Positions 44,645 through 52,680 of a DNA stretch of 64,000 nt are shown here, piece after piece. Origin of the DNA: Bog-756 sp963813525 (GTDB lineage: Bacteria > Actinomycetota > Acidimicrobiia > Acidimicrobiales > RAAP-2). The stretch is from the NCBI GenBank assembly GCA_963813525.1, contig CAWEZI010000005.1:2790001-2854000 (forward strand), written 5' to 3'. The position numbers and the translations under genes are program-made. Below the pieces are notes generated by a model. That model did not search any database and had not been told where the DNA came from. It was given only the letters and a program-made list of their open reading frames with translations. Numbering within the stretch: position 1 is the stretch's first letter; each line of letters begins with the position of its first letter.

Positions 44645-45691
44645 ATGGCCATGAGACGCCGGTCCTCGGGAGGATCAGCCATGGAGAACCAGAACGGAAC
44701 GGTGGACCGGATGGTGGAGCAGCTGACCGACCCACGTGACTTTGCCACTCCGGTGGCCACGACCGAGCCCATCTCCTCCATCGGGACCTACGCCACCAAG
44801 GGGTACTCCTCCGAGGTCACGGAGGTACCGGACGATGCCCCACCGGACTCGTTGTCCGGCTCCCTGTCGGTGTTCGCTCTGGCTGACGTCCTCACCCTTC
44901 TAGCCGCCACTGCGCAGACCGGCGAACTGCTGGTCGTAGGCGACACGGCACAAGGGAGGCTCTGGTTCGACCAGGGCGACCTGGTCGACGCCGAGGTCGG
45001 TTCGACGACGACCGTCAACCAAGCCTTCTTCGAACTGGCGTGCGTCAGCGGGGGGTGGTTCTCGTTCATCTCGGGCCGCCTTTCGGACGACCGCTCCTCC
45101 TCCGACGGGGCCTCATCGGGGACGGCACTACAGGTCGCAACCATCCTCGCCGAAGTCGGTCCTCAGGTAGAGGAATGGCGTGCCATCCGCCAGCTCCTGC
45201 CCCTCGAGGCCATCGTCACCCTGTCCGCCGACCCGCCGGGCGAGGACGTTCGGATTCGCAACGATCAGTGGCGGGTTCTCACCCAGGTGGGCACCAGTGG
45301 CCATTCCGTCAAGTCAGTCCTGGACTCCATCGGCGGAGATCAGATCGTCGGGCTGCGAACCCTCCGCGATCTCCATGCCGCTGGTCTCATCGACCTCGAG
45401 CCCCTTCCGGGCACGGCCGAACCCTTCGATGCCGTGCTTCCGGCCTCTCCGTTGGTGGCCGACGAAAGCGCCGCCTCCACCCCGGCGCCACCACCTTCAC
45501 TCGTCACCGCCACCGATTCGGTGGCCGACGACCTCGAGTCGGTCCCGCCGCCCCAAGCGGAGAACGGCGAAGCCGAAGACACCGGCGCCACCAGACTGGC
45601 CGAGGTCACCATCATGCCGCCTCCCATCGCTGCCGATCCGTGGGCACCGGTTGTCGTGCCCACAGAGGCGGGAGGAGACGGGGTGGCCTGA
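44645..45691 (+). CDS. DUF4388 (PATAN-like) domain protein
   Basis: A protein of 348 aa. The DUF4388 domain covers about 65-165 (SLSGSLSVFALADVLTLL, TGELLVVGDTAQGRLWFDQG, VNQAFFELA), a module seen in signalling proteins with two-component or GTPase links. A helical middle region includes a winged-helix-like part at 210-265 (ILTQVGTSGHSVKSVLDSI...LRTLRDLHAAGLIDL is family-like). The C-terminus is Pro/Ala/Asp-rich. Probably an intracellular adaptor; partner unknown. ATG 44645 with a GGGGGCAGG-type site just upstream. Confidence 0.75.
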   Translation: MAMRRRSSGGSAMENQNGTVDRMVEQLTDPRDFATPVATTEPISSIGTYATKGYSSEVTEVPDDAPPDSLSGSLSVFALADVLTLLAATAQTGELLVVGDTAQGRLWFDQGDLVDAEVGSTTTVNQAFFELACVSGGWFSFISGRLSDDRSSSDGASSGTALQVATILAEVGPQVEEWRAIRQLLPLEAIVTLSADPPGEDVRIRNDQWRVLTQVGTSGHSVKSVLDSIGGDQIVGLRTLRDLHAAGLIDLEPLPGTAEPFDAVLPASPLVADESAASTPAPPPSLVTATDSVADDLESVPPPQAENGEAEDTGATRLAEVTIMPPPIAADPWAPVVVPTEAGGDGVA

Positions 45692-45766
45692 GAGGAGGTA
45701 GGAGGCGAGAGGGCGTACCGCGTCCCCCCACGGCACGCCGCTCCGAACTCCACGCCTCTCGACGGA

Positions 45767-45804
45767 GATGACCACACCGACCTGCCAAGGTCGGTGTGGT
45801 CATC
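45767..45804. terminator. Bidirectional terminator hairpin
   Basis: A perfect 16-bp stem (45767-45782 and 45789-45804, core GACCACACCGACC) with a 6-nt loop, placed between the convergent DUF4388 and DUF4190-like genes. No T-tract, as often in high-GC genomes. Confidence 0.75.
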
Positions 45805-45818
45805 GACCCCTCCTCGCC

Positions 45819-46418
45819 TCAGCTGGTGGTGGTGAAGGTGCAGTTCGCACCTTGACAGTGACTATGGACGGCGGCCACCACGATGGCCACGACCACGCCG
45901 ATGGCGATCAGGCTCACCAATCCGATGACGATGCCGGCCAGGGCCAGCCCTTTGCCCTTCTGCATCCCGCCTGATCGTTTGATCTGGGAGCGGGCCACGA
46001 ACCCGAAGACGACAGCCAGTACGGCACCGATCCCGTAGAGCCAGAAGAAGAGCGAGCACACGAAAGCGGCCACGGCCAGCCCATTTGTCCTGGGCACCGG
46101 CGCATATCCATAGGCCGGGTAGGCCGGTGGATACCCGTAGCCCCAACCCGGCGGGGCCGTCGGCGGGCCGTAGGCCGGTGGTGCCGGGGGCACGCCACCA
46201 GCAGGCGACATCGGGGGGTACCCGTAGGGGGCGTAGCCCGAGGTGGCAGCCGGTCCGACGGGTGGTGCGGTGGGCGCGCCCACGGGGTCGGGCTCACCGG
46301 GCCCGAACGGCCCGGCCGGCGGTGGAGCGGGGTCGACCACACCTGGCGACTGCTGAGGGGAGTACCACTTGCCGTCCGAGGCCAGCCACCACCCCGGTCC
46401 TTGCGAAACATCGCTCAC
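45819..46418 (-). CDS. DUF2510/DUF4190-like membrane protein
   Basis: A protein of 199 aa. N-terminal WW-like DUF2510 segment (GPGWWLASDGKWYSP), then a Pro/Gly/Tyr-rich linker (about 20-110), and two membrane helices (about 112-140 and 158-186) of the DUF4190 type with KGKGLALAGIVIGLVS between. Common actinobacterial surface/membrane protein, function unknown. Convergent with the DUF4388 gene across the hairpin at 45767. Confidence 0.82.
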   Translation of the reverse strand: MSDVSQGPGWWLASDGKWYSPQQSPGVVDPAPPPAGPFGPGEPDPVGAPTAPPVGPAATSGYAPYGYPPMSPAGGVPPAPPAYGPPTAPPGWGYGYPPAYPAYGYAPVPRTNGLAVAAFVCSLFFWLYGIGAVLAVVFGFVARSQIKRSGGMQKGKGLALAGIVIGLVSLIAIGVVVAIVVAAVHSHCQGANCTFTTTS

Positions 46419-46479
46419 CCGAACCCCCTCCTCATGGGTCGAACCCGAAACTACCCGTCGGCCAGTCGAGTCACGAGGA

Positions 46480-47094
46480 TCACGCCGACCCTGTCCCGCC
46501 GAGCAATGCCGACAGCGCTCGGAATGCGCGTCCCCGGTGCGAGATCCGGTGCTTCTCCTCGCTGCTCATTTGGGCGAACGTGTCGCCGTCGCCGTCGTCG
46601 GGAGCAAACACCGGGTCATAGCCGAACCCCGACCGGCCCACAGCTTCGGGCGTGATGACGCCGGTCACCTCACCCGACGCCCACACGTCCTCGCCGTCCG
46701 GATAGGCCACCAGGGCGATACACCGGAATACGGCGGAACGCCGTACCGCCGTGAGGGCGCCCACCCGGGCCAGTTCTTCCAGCAGCTTGGCCACGTTGTC
46801 GGCGTACGTCGCATGGTCGCCGGCGAACCGCGCCGAGTAGACCCCGGGCGCCCCGCCCAGAGCCGCCACCTCGAGTCCGGTGTCGTCCGCCACAGCCGGC
46901 AGCCCGGTGGCCTCCACCAGGGCGCGGGCCTTGAGCCGAGCGTTGTCCACCAGGGTGTCGCCCGTCTCTTCCACATCCGGCACCGAGGAAGGCCGCGGCA
47001 GGAGGACCACGCCGGGCACTGTCCTGAGGATGGCAGTGATCTCCTTCGCCTTGTCCGGATTGGCCGTGGCCAGGACCAGGCGGAGCTCGTCCAT
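46480..47094 (-). CDS. rdgB: Non-canonical purine NTP pyrophosphatase, RdgB/HAM1 family
   Basis: A protein of 204 aa. Family features: LVLATANPDKAKEI at the N-terminus, VADDTGLEVAALGGAPGVYSA in the middle and SGFGYDPVF near the end. It hydrolyses ITP, dITP and XTP to monophosphates, keeping modified purines out of nucleic acid. ATG 47094 matches the family N-terminus. It follows rph by 4 bp on the same strand, the common rph-rdgB arrangement. Confidence 0.95.
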   Translation of the reverse strand: MDELRLVLATANPDKAKEITAILRTVPGVVLLPRPSSVPDVEETGDTLVDNARLKARALVEATGLPAVADDTGLEVAALGGAPGVYSARFAGDHATYADNVAKLLEELARVGALTAVRRSAVFRCIALVAYPDGEDVWASGEVTGVITPEAVGRSGFGYDPVFAPDDGDGDTFAQMSSEEKHRISHRGRAFRALSALLGGTGSA

Positions 47095-47098
47095 CCGT

Positions 47099-47863
47099 CT
47101 AACGCGGGGGTGGCGGTTCGGCCAGGACGGCAGCCTGAACTTCCAAGAGCTGGGCGATCCCGTGCTCGGCCAGGCCGAGCATCTCGTCCAGTTCACCCCG
47201 GGTGAAAGGCATTCCCTCTGCTGTCCCCTGCACCTCCACGTAGCGACCCGATGACGTCATGACCACGTTCATGTCGACCTCGGCCCGGCTGTCCTCTTCA
47301 TAGGGAAGATCGAGCATGCACGCCCCATCGACAATTCCCACAGAAACGGCGGCCACCGCTTCGGTCAGCGGATTGGCCCGGAGGGTTCCTTTCTGGACAA
47401 GTCGGGTGAAGGCATCGTGGAGAGCCACATAGCCTCCGCAGATCGATGCCGTACGGGTCCCCCCGTCGGCCTGGAGCACATCGCAGTCCACGGTCACCTG
47501 CAGCTCGCCCAACGCCACCATGTCGCAGACCGAGCGCAGCGAGCGACCGATCAGGCGCTGAATCTCCTGGGTGCGGCCCGATTGCTTGCCCTTGGCCGCC
47601 TCGCGGGTCACACGCTCGCCGGTCGATCCGGGCAGGAGCGAGTATTCGGCGGTCACCCAGCCCTTGCCACTCCCCCGCATCCACGGCGGGACCCGATCCT
47701 CGACCGAGGCCGTGCACAGAACCCGGGTCCGGCCCATCGACACCAGTACCGATCCGGGGGCGAACACCGTGAAGTCGCGCTCGAATGAAGCGGACCTCAT
47801 CTGCTCGATGCTGCGTCCGTCGGCTCGGTGGGTGGTCCGAGCAACCCGTTGTGTTCCGTTCAC
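47099..47863 (-). CDS. rph: Ribonuclease PH
   Basis: A phosphorolytic 3'-5' exoribonuclease of 254 aa that trims tRNA 3' ends. Family features: RSASFERDFTVFAPGSVLVSMGRTRVLCTA, VEDRVPPWMRGSGKGWVTAEY and RGxTQEIQRLIGRSLR, with the phosphate-binding Arg/Thr segment. GTG start at 47863 overlapping the upstream hydrolase stop (GTGA). Part of a block also seen in mycobacteria. Confidence 0.96.
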   Translation of the reverse strand: MNGTQRVARTTHRADGRSIEQMRSASFERDFTVFAPGSVLVSMGRTRVLCTASVEDRVPPWMRGSGKGWVTAEYSLLPGSTGERVTREAAKGKQSGRTQEIQRLIGRSLRSVCDMVALGELQVTVDCDVLQADGGTRTASICGGYVALHDAFTRLVQKGTLRANPLTEAVAAVSVGIVDGACMLDLPYEEDSRAEVDMNVVMTSSGRYVEVQGTAEGMPFTRGELDEMLGLAEHGIAQLLEVQAAVLAEPPPPR

Positions 47864-48633
47864 AGTATGAATTCCTTTCCAATTTCAGCCTGCTCCACGT
47901 ACCCCCCAAATGACTTCTCCGCCTCCTCTATCACCAGAACAGGATCGATGGTCGGCCACCGGTGGGTGATGACCAGCCGGCCGGCTTCAGCCCGTCGTGC
48001 CTGCTCACCCGCTTGTCGTCCGCTCATGTGACCAGCGGTCCCTTCATGATCGACGGTGTAGGTGGCCTCCGACAACAACAGGTCCAAACCGACCCCGAGC
48101 TCGTCCAGCGACCAGCCCGGACCAGTGTCGGCAGAGTACCCCAGGCTTCGGCCACCGCCGTCGATCCGCATGGCCAGGGTCTCGAAGCTGTGATCGGTCC
48201 GGTGGAACGAGACGGAGACCTCGCCGATCTGGGTGACGGCGCCATCCGACACCTCGTGCCACGCCAGTGTGGCCGAGTCACCCAGGAGCGACCGTTCAAC
48301 GACGGCGGCCGGGGCGTAGACAGGAAGCCCGGTCCGCTCCAGGACCAGATGGGCGTGCGTGGTCAGAGAATGGATGTCGATCCAATGGTCGGGGTGGTGA
48401 TGGGAAAGGAACACGGCATCTATGAGGGAGGGATCCAGCCAACGCTGCAGGTTGGCGAAAGAACCCGGTCCGGCATCCACCAGGACGCGGGTGGCGCCGC
48501 AGACGACCAGATAACCGCTCCCTGCGCCGGCCGGCCCTGTCCAGCTCCCGTCGCAGCCGGCCACCACCACGGACAGACCTGAGGCAGAGGTCTCGTCGCC
48601 CCCTCCCGACGACTCCCCCGGGGCCGGACCCAT
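47860..48633 (-). CDS. Metallo-beta-lactamase-fold hydrolase (Rv1339-like)
   Basis: A protein of 257 aa with the metal-binding motif SHHHPDHWID and later His in HRTDHS and THRWP. The layout is that of RNase Z-like/phosphodiesterase MBL proteins. In mycobacteria the homologue at this locus (Rv1339, between murI and rph) has been reported as a cAMP phosphodiesterase; the same role here is an inference from position and fold. The first 20 residues are Gly/Ser-rich. Its stop overlaps rph. It is 35 bp from cysM. Confidence 0.87.
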   Translation of the reverse strand: MGPAPGESSGGGDETSASGLSVVVAGCDGSWTGPAGAGSGYLVVCGATRVLVDAGPGSFANLQRWLDPSLIDAVFLSHHHPDHWIDIHSLTTHAHLVLERTGLPVYAPAAVVERSLLGDSATLAWHEVSDGAVTQIGEVSVSFHRTDHSFETLAMRIDGGGRSLGYSADTGPGWSLDELGVGLDLLLSEATYTVDHEGTAGHMSGRQAGEQARRAEAGRLVITHRWPTIDPVLVIEEAEKSFGGYVEQAEIGKEFIL

Positions 48634-48668
48634 CCGTTCAGGTTAGAGGCCCCGCCCTGGCCAGACCA

Positions 48669-49616
48669 TCAGAAGTAGGTGATGCGCGTGGCCCGTTCCT
48701 CGACCACGTCGAGATCGTCGGTCCACGCTCCGGTCGAAAGGTACTTCCACCCACCGTCGGCCGACACCACCACGATCGTTCCCTCGTCGAGGGTGTCTGC
48801 CGTTTTGGCCGCGCCGGCCAAGGCCGCCCCCGACGAAAGGCCGGCAAAAATTCCGACATCCCTCAGACGGCGGATCCACTCGATGGACTCGCGGGGACGG
48901 ACGATACGCTTGCCGTCGAGAAGCTCACGACCCCCGTTGTCGATGAAGATCGGGGGAATGTAACCGTCGTCCAGATTCCGCAGCCCGTCGACGATCTCGC
49001 CGGCCGGCGGTTCGACGGCCAATACCTTGACCGCAGGATTCCTTTCCTTCAGAAAGCGGCCCACGCCGAGCAGCGTGCCGGAGGTCCCCAACCCGGCGAC
49101 GAAGTGCGAGACCTCCGGACAGTCCCGCCAGATCTCGGGACCCGTCCCCTCGTAATGAGCCTTGGGATTGGCGGCGTTGGCGTACTGGTAGAGAAAGACC
49201 CACTCGGGGTGCTCGGCAGCCAGTGCCTGGGCCCGACGCACGGCACCGTTGGAGCCCTCGGCACCGGGCGAATCGATGATCTCCGCACCCCACACCTCGA
49301 GCAACTGGCGACGCTCCACCGAGACGTTGGTGGCCAGGACGACCTTCAGCCGGTAGCCCTTCACCTTGCAGACCATGGCCATGCCGATGCCAGTGTTACC
49401 CGAGGACGGCTCGATGAGGGTCTGACCGGGTCCCAGGAGCCCCTCCTTCTCCGCCGTCTCGATCATGGACAGAGCAATCCGGTCCTTGACCGAGCCGCCC
49501 GGGTTCTGACCCTCCAGCTTGATCAGGATGTGCACCCCGGGATTGGGGCTCAACGAGCTGACATCGACCAGCGGAGTGTTCCCGATCAGCTCCAGAACGG
49601 AGCTGAAGCGCGTCAT
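48669..49616 (-). CDS. cysM: Cysteine synthase CysM (sulfur-carrier dependent type)
   Basis: A PLP enzyme of 315 aa. The PLP Lys is K44 in NPGGSVKDR, with EPSSGNTGIGMA and GLGTSGTLLGVGRF phosphate-binding loops. In M. tuberculosis the orthologue uses O-phosphoserine and CysO-thiocarboxylate, and the gene order mec-cysO-cysM found here supports the same route. ATG 49616 overlaps the cysO stop (ATGA at 49613). An upstream in-frame start would lie inside cysO and is not likely. Confidence 0.93.
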   Translation of the reverse strand: MTRFSSVLELIGNTPLVDVSSLSPNPGVHILIKLEGQNPGGSVKDRIALSMIETAEKEGLLGPGQTLIEPSSGNTGIGMAMVCKVKGYRLKVVLATNVSVERRQLLEVWGAEIIDSPGAEGSNGAVRRAQALAAEHPEWVFLYQYANAANPKAHYEGTGPEIWRDCPEVSHFVAGLGTSGTLLGVGRFLKERNPAVKVLAVEPPAGEIVDGLRNLDDGYIPPIFIDNGGRELLDGKRIVRPRESIEWIRRLRDVGIFAGLSSGAALAGAAKTADTLDEGTIVVVSADGGWKYLSTGAWTDDLDVVEERATRITYF

Positions 49617-49963
49617 GGTGAGGGGTGAGCGGCGGCGGCCACGGGAGCGACCGTGCAAACGGGGACGGCGCAGACGGGGACGGCACCACCGGCCACCGCA
49701 GGCAGGATCGAGATCTCGTCGGCGTCCCCTACCGGTGTGTCCAGTGCCGATAGATAGCGCACGTCGTCATCGTTGAGGTACACGTTGACGAACTTGTGGA
49801 GGGCGCCGTCCTCACCGATCACCTGCCCGGACAAACCGGGGTATTCGCCTACCAGGGCGACGAGGACCTGCCCGACGGTCGATCCCTCGGCGGACACCGT
49901 CTTCGCTCCTCCGGCGTGTGAGCGCAAGACGGTCGGCAAGTTGACTTGGACGGGCACGGGCAC
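49613..49963 (-). CDS. cysO: Sulfur carrier protein CysO with C-terminal extension
   Basis: A ThiS/MoaD-type ubiquitin-like protein of 116 aa. The beta-grasp core (residues 1-93) includes VNVYLNDDDVRYL and ends LPAVAGG, where the diglycine (92-93) should carry the thiocarboxylate. Unlike M. tuberculosis CysO, which ends at this diglycine, 23 more residues follow (AVPVCAVPVC, then TVAPVAAAAHPSP). That tail must be removed before sulfur loading, most likely by the Mec protease encoded next door; the two VPVC units come from a 15-bp near-repeat. Start ATG 49963; gene overlaps cysM by 4 bp. Confidence 0.9.
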   Translation of the reverse strand: MPVPVQVNLPTVLRSHAGGAKTVSAEGSTVGQVLVALVGEYPGLSGQVIGEDGALHKFVNVYLNDDDVRYLSALDTPVGDADEISILPAVAGGAVPVCAVPVCTVAPVAAAAHPSP

Positions 49964-50034
49964 TCCTGGGTCCGGGTCGCACAGCCCGGCCCGCCAGGGC
50001 CCAAAGGCGAATGCTGACTAGTTGGGTTGGGATT

Positions 50035-50442
50035 TTACCTTGGCCATAGCCTCACCGGTTCCTCGGTGATAGTGCCATCGACGATCCGGTAGCTTCGCAC
50101 CACCGGCTCGATGTCCCGCAGGGACACCAGAACGTAGTGCCACTCGGGGTCGGGGGCCTGGGCCACGTCGGTGGGTGAGGGGTAGGCCTCGGAGTGGGTG
50201 TGGGAGTGGAAAACCCCGATGATGGACAGGCCGGACGCCTCGGCGTCACGGTCGGCGCGGAGGTAGTCCTTCGGGTCGACCGTGTAGAGCTTGGCCGATG
50301 CCGCCAGGTTGCGGGTCGGATAGCAGGTGACGGCCTCACCGTTGGTCAGATCACCGCCGAGGAGACCGCAGGCTTCCTCGGGAAGTCCGGTCAGGCAGTG
50401 GGCCACCATCTGGTCGTGGACCAGTTTGGGGAGGATGAGCAT
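50035..50442 (-). CDS. mec: JAMM/Mov34 metalloprotease Mec (CysO-Cys peptidase)
   Basis: A zinc protease of 135 aa. The JAMM motif is complete: Glu in PEEACG (22-23), His79-x-His81, Ser89 and Asp92 (HSHTHSEAYPSPTD). In M. tuberculosis Mec releases cysteine from CysO-Cys. Here it may also trim the CysO C-terminal extension. 71 bp upstream of cysO on the same strand. ATG at 50442, close to the divergent smpB start. Confidence 0.93.
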   Translation of the reverse strand: MLILPKLVHDQMVAHCLTGLPEEACGLLGGDLTNGEAVTCYPTRNLAASAKLYTVDPKDYLRADRDAEASGLSIIGVFHSHTHSEAYPSPTDVAQAPDPEWHYVLVSLRDIEPVVRSYRIVDGTITEEPVRLWPR

Positions 50443-50501
50443 GGTGCCCCGAACGCTAATTGAAGCTGAGCGGGCGGCGGCAGACTACCGTCGAAGTGGC
50501 T

Positions 50502-51035
50502 ATGACCGCCGCACGCAAGAAGACCACGGTCGAACACCGACCCCGCTCGGGAGGTCGGGCGCCGGAGGCCAATCGGGTCGTCGCTTCCAACCGCCGGGCT
50601 CGCCACGATTACGAGATCCTGGACACGGCCGAGTGCGGAATCGTGCTCCAGGGGTCGGAGGTCAAATCGCTTCGAGCCGGGCGGATCGCCCTTCAGGACG
50701 CCTATGCCCGGATCGTCGACGGCGAGATGTGGCTGTTCGGGGTCCACATTCCGCCCTACGCCCAGGCCAACGGGTTCGGTGCCCACGAGCCGGACCGCCG
50801 GCGCAAGCTGCTCCTCCACCGCCGCCAGATCGACGAATGGATGGGCCGGAGCCAGCAGCAGTCGCTGACCCTGGTTCCGTTGTCGATCTATTTCAAGGAC
50901 GGGAAGGCCAAGGTCGAACTGGCCTTGGCCCGGGGTCGTCGTCAGTACGACAAACGGCAGGCCATTGCCAAACGGGACGCCAACCGTGAGGCGGCCCGGG
51001 AGGCCCGTGCCGCCTCACGAGGCTCCGATCGCTGA
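50502..51035 (+). CDS. smpB: SsrA-binding protein SmpB
   Basis: A protein of 177 aa. The OB-fold core is clear: RHDYEILDTAECGIVLQGSEVKSLR, then VHIPPYAQANGFGAHEPDRRRKLLLHRR and the basic C-terminal helix with RGRRQYDKRQAIAKRDANRE. It binds tmRNA and delivers it to stalled ribosomes for trans-translation. ATG 50502 was chosen over an upstream in-frame start at 50460. The tmRNA gene follows 102 bp downstream on the same strand. Confidence 0.95.
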   Translation: MTAARKKTTVEHRPRSGGRAPEANRVVASNRRARHDYEILDTAECGIVLQGSEVKSLRAGRIALQDAYARIVDGEMWLFGVHIPPYAQANGFGAHEPDRRRKLLLHRRQIDEWMGRSQQQSLTLVPLSIYFKDGKAKVELALARGRRQYDKRQAIAKRDANREAAREARAASRGSDR

Positions 51036-51137
51036 TCGACACAACCCGGTCCGTCTGACCGAGCCGACGGATCGGGCGAAGGCTGGCGGTACACTGGAAC
51101 GTCGGCCGGGCGCCGGGTCCTGCCGTCGGACAACCCA

Positions 51138-51485
51138 GGGGGTGACAGGCTTCGACTCTGGTCATTGATATAGGAGAAGCGAGCCGTGGTCTCCGGAGCC
51201 ACGTTAAAGAGCCGGAACAAAAAATAAATGCCGAGCCTCAGCTCGTCATCGCAGCCTAGAAACTGCGACGTCCGACCGGTTTCAGTCCCACAGGCCGGAA
51301 CCGGGCGCCATCACGTGGGACTCACCTAGCCGGTCTGGCCGACGGGCCGCTAGGGAAAACTCAGTCGGATACGGATCGCCACAGCTGCCAGTGGAGGTAG
51401 CGATCCCGACAACCTAAAACTGGCTGCGCTCGGAGAAGTCCTATTGAGAGGCCGGAGGACGCGGGTTCGATTCCCGCCACCTCCA
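51138..51485 (+). ncRNA. ssrA: Transfer-messenger RNA (tmRNA)
   Basis: The 5' end GGGGGTGACAGGCTTCGAC and 3' end (T-arm GCGGGTTCGATTCCCGC, then acceptor strand CACCTCC and discriminator A) form the tRNA-like domain. Length 348 nt; CCA is not encoded. The resume codon is likely the GCC after the A-rich AAAAAATAAAT, giving tag AEPQLVIAA and stop TAG. The C-terminal -IAA matches the degradation-tag pattern. Adjacent smpB supports the call. Confidence 0.95.
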
Positions 51486-51498
51486 CGAACGAACGAAC

Positions 51499-51532
51499 GA
51501 ACGCCCGGCCTGTCTTCCCGCAGGCCAGGCGG
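51499..51532. repeat. Left boundary repeat of insertion (terminator copy)
   Basis: 34 bp beginning 14 bp after the tmRNA 3' end; 31 of 34 bases match 56606-56639. It contains a hairpin (arms 51503-51512 and 51521-51530) with one C-A mismatch and no T-tract. Preceded by GAAC repeats. Reads as attL of an inserted element or a damaged terminator. Confidence 0.7.
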
Positions 51533-51574
51533 CTGGTTGGCCTGAGATCAGAAGAAGTGGCATTCGCGCTCTTT

Positions 51575-51763
51575 TCAGGGACCAATCATCGCCTCGGCGT
51601 GTTCGTTGCAGGCGTCCACGTCCCACCCCTTGCCCTTCCCGTCGACGAAGGTGCCATGGCGGTTCACAGGCTCCGGGCAGTGCTTGGCATGACCCACGCC
51701 GTTGTGTAGGAACCCGAAGCACTGGCCGGGATGGACGCTGAACGCTTCGGCATAGTGGGCCAT
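51575..51763 (-). CDS. Small Cys/His-rich hypothetical protein
   Basis: A protein of 62 aa from ATG 51763. The sequence AFSVHPGQCFGFLHNGVGH, followed by HCPEPV and a late CNEHAE, has the Cys/His spacing of small zinc-binding proteins often found in actinobacterial mobile or accessory DNA. The frame is open to 52006, but the longer N-terminus is low-complexity and unlikely. First gene inside the insertion after ssrA. Confidence 0.5.
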   Translation of the reverse strand: MAHYAEAFSVHPGQCFGFLHNGVGHAKHCPEPVNRHGTFVDGKGKGWDVDACNEHAEAMIGP

Positions 51764-52033
51764 GCCGCGGAAGGCTACGGCACCCTTAAGGAACCCCGGC
51801 CCCTCGGGAGCGCCGTGCCTCGGGGGAGGCTGGGCAAAGCGGCGCTTGCCGAGGGTGCGCCGGGCATCCCCCGCAGTCACAACGAATAGGCACCGTGGAT
51901 CGTTACCCGGTCCCCCTGAGTTGTCCGGCCTTACCGGAGGGACTCTAAGGCCCCGAGGCGGGAGCGGGAGGCGGACCCGCTCAACCGGCCCGGGCGCACC
52001 TCGCACTTCAGACGTTACCCCCAGGACAAACGG

Positions 52034-52228
52034 CTAGTCAGCCTGGGCCGAGCGCCTCTTCCGCTTCCGGGACCTCCGATGAAGTAGTCCCCAAAGGAGG
52101 AGAAGGCCGAGTACCAACCCGATCACCCAAGCCACCTCGGCTGTGAGGAGCGGCGAACCCAGTTCCTCGTCCGCCTCACCAAGGTCGAACCCGACCTCAT
52201 TCTCTTGGGCATCATTCTCTTGGGTCAC
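52034..52228 (-). CDS. Small single-pass membrane protein
   Basis: A protein of 64 aa. Acidic N-terminus (TQENDAQENEVGFDLGEADEE), one membrane helix at about 30-48 (VAWVIGLVLGLLLLWGLL), and a strongly basic tail (HRRSRKRKRR). This N-out acidic, C-in basic pattern is credible for a real small protein. Function unknown. Inside the insertion. Confidence 0.55.
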   Translation of the reverse strand: MTQENDAQENEVGFDLGEADEELGSPLLTAEVAWVIGLVLGLLLLWGLLHRRSRKRKRRSAQAD

Positions 52229-52375
52229 ACCAAAGGCTTACCCGATCCCGCCCGCCTTCAGCCACTTAACTGGTCCCGCTGGACTGAGAAGGCTTCGACC
52301 AGCGGGACACGTCGTCGTCGCCTCACAAGCTGGTCGTTTTCCCTGGTCCAAGGCGGATCGGGAGCCTAACTCAAG

Positions 52376-52600
52376 ATGTGCTGCTGTCGTGCCGAGTGTC
52401 AGTACATGGGGCATAACGGCACGCGCACGTCCACCAGCCTGCACCTTCTCCACTGCGAGACTGAGGGGTGCAATCAGACCGTGGGCCTCGACCCGAGGAC
52501 GAGCCGCGAACAACGAGCCGAAGCGCTCGAGGGTTGGACGATGGTCCGCGGCGAAGTCAGCTGTCCGGAGCACTCCATTGAGCCGCCGCCGGCTGGCTGA
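52376..52600 (+). CDS. Small Cys-rich hypothetical protein
   Basis: A protein of 74 aa, or 64 aa if it starts at the internal ATG coding MGHNGTRTS. The part HCETEGCNQTVGLDPRTSREQ followed by GWTMVRGEVSCPEH has two Cys/His pairs spaced like a small zinc finger. This looks like the short zinc-binding proteins of actinobacterial prophages and elements. Function unknown. Confidence 0.5.
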   Translation: MCCCRAECQYMGHNGTRTSTSLHLLHCETEGCNQTVGLDPRTSREQRAEALEGWTMVRGEVSCPEHSIEPPPAG

Positions 52601-52680
52601 GCGGCGAACACCTGATCGCTGGACCTAAGGCTCGACTAGTGATCCGTCGCTGATATAGCTCTGATAGCTACAGTGGCAGC

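Noticed and set aside
51361..51585. Minus-strand frame with VEVAGIEPASSGL
   Set aside because: A known kind of spurious translation of a tRNA-like 3' end; it lies antisense to the tmRNA gene.
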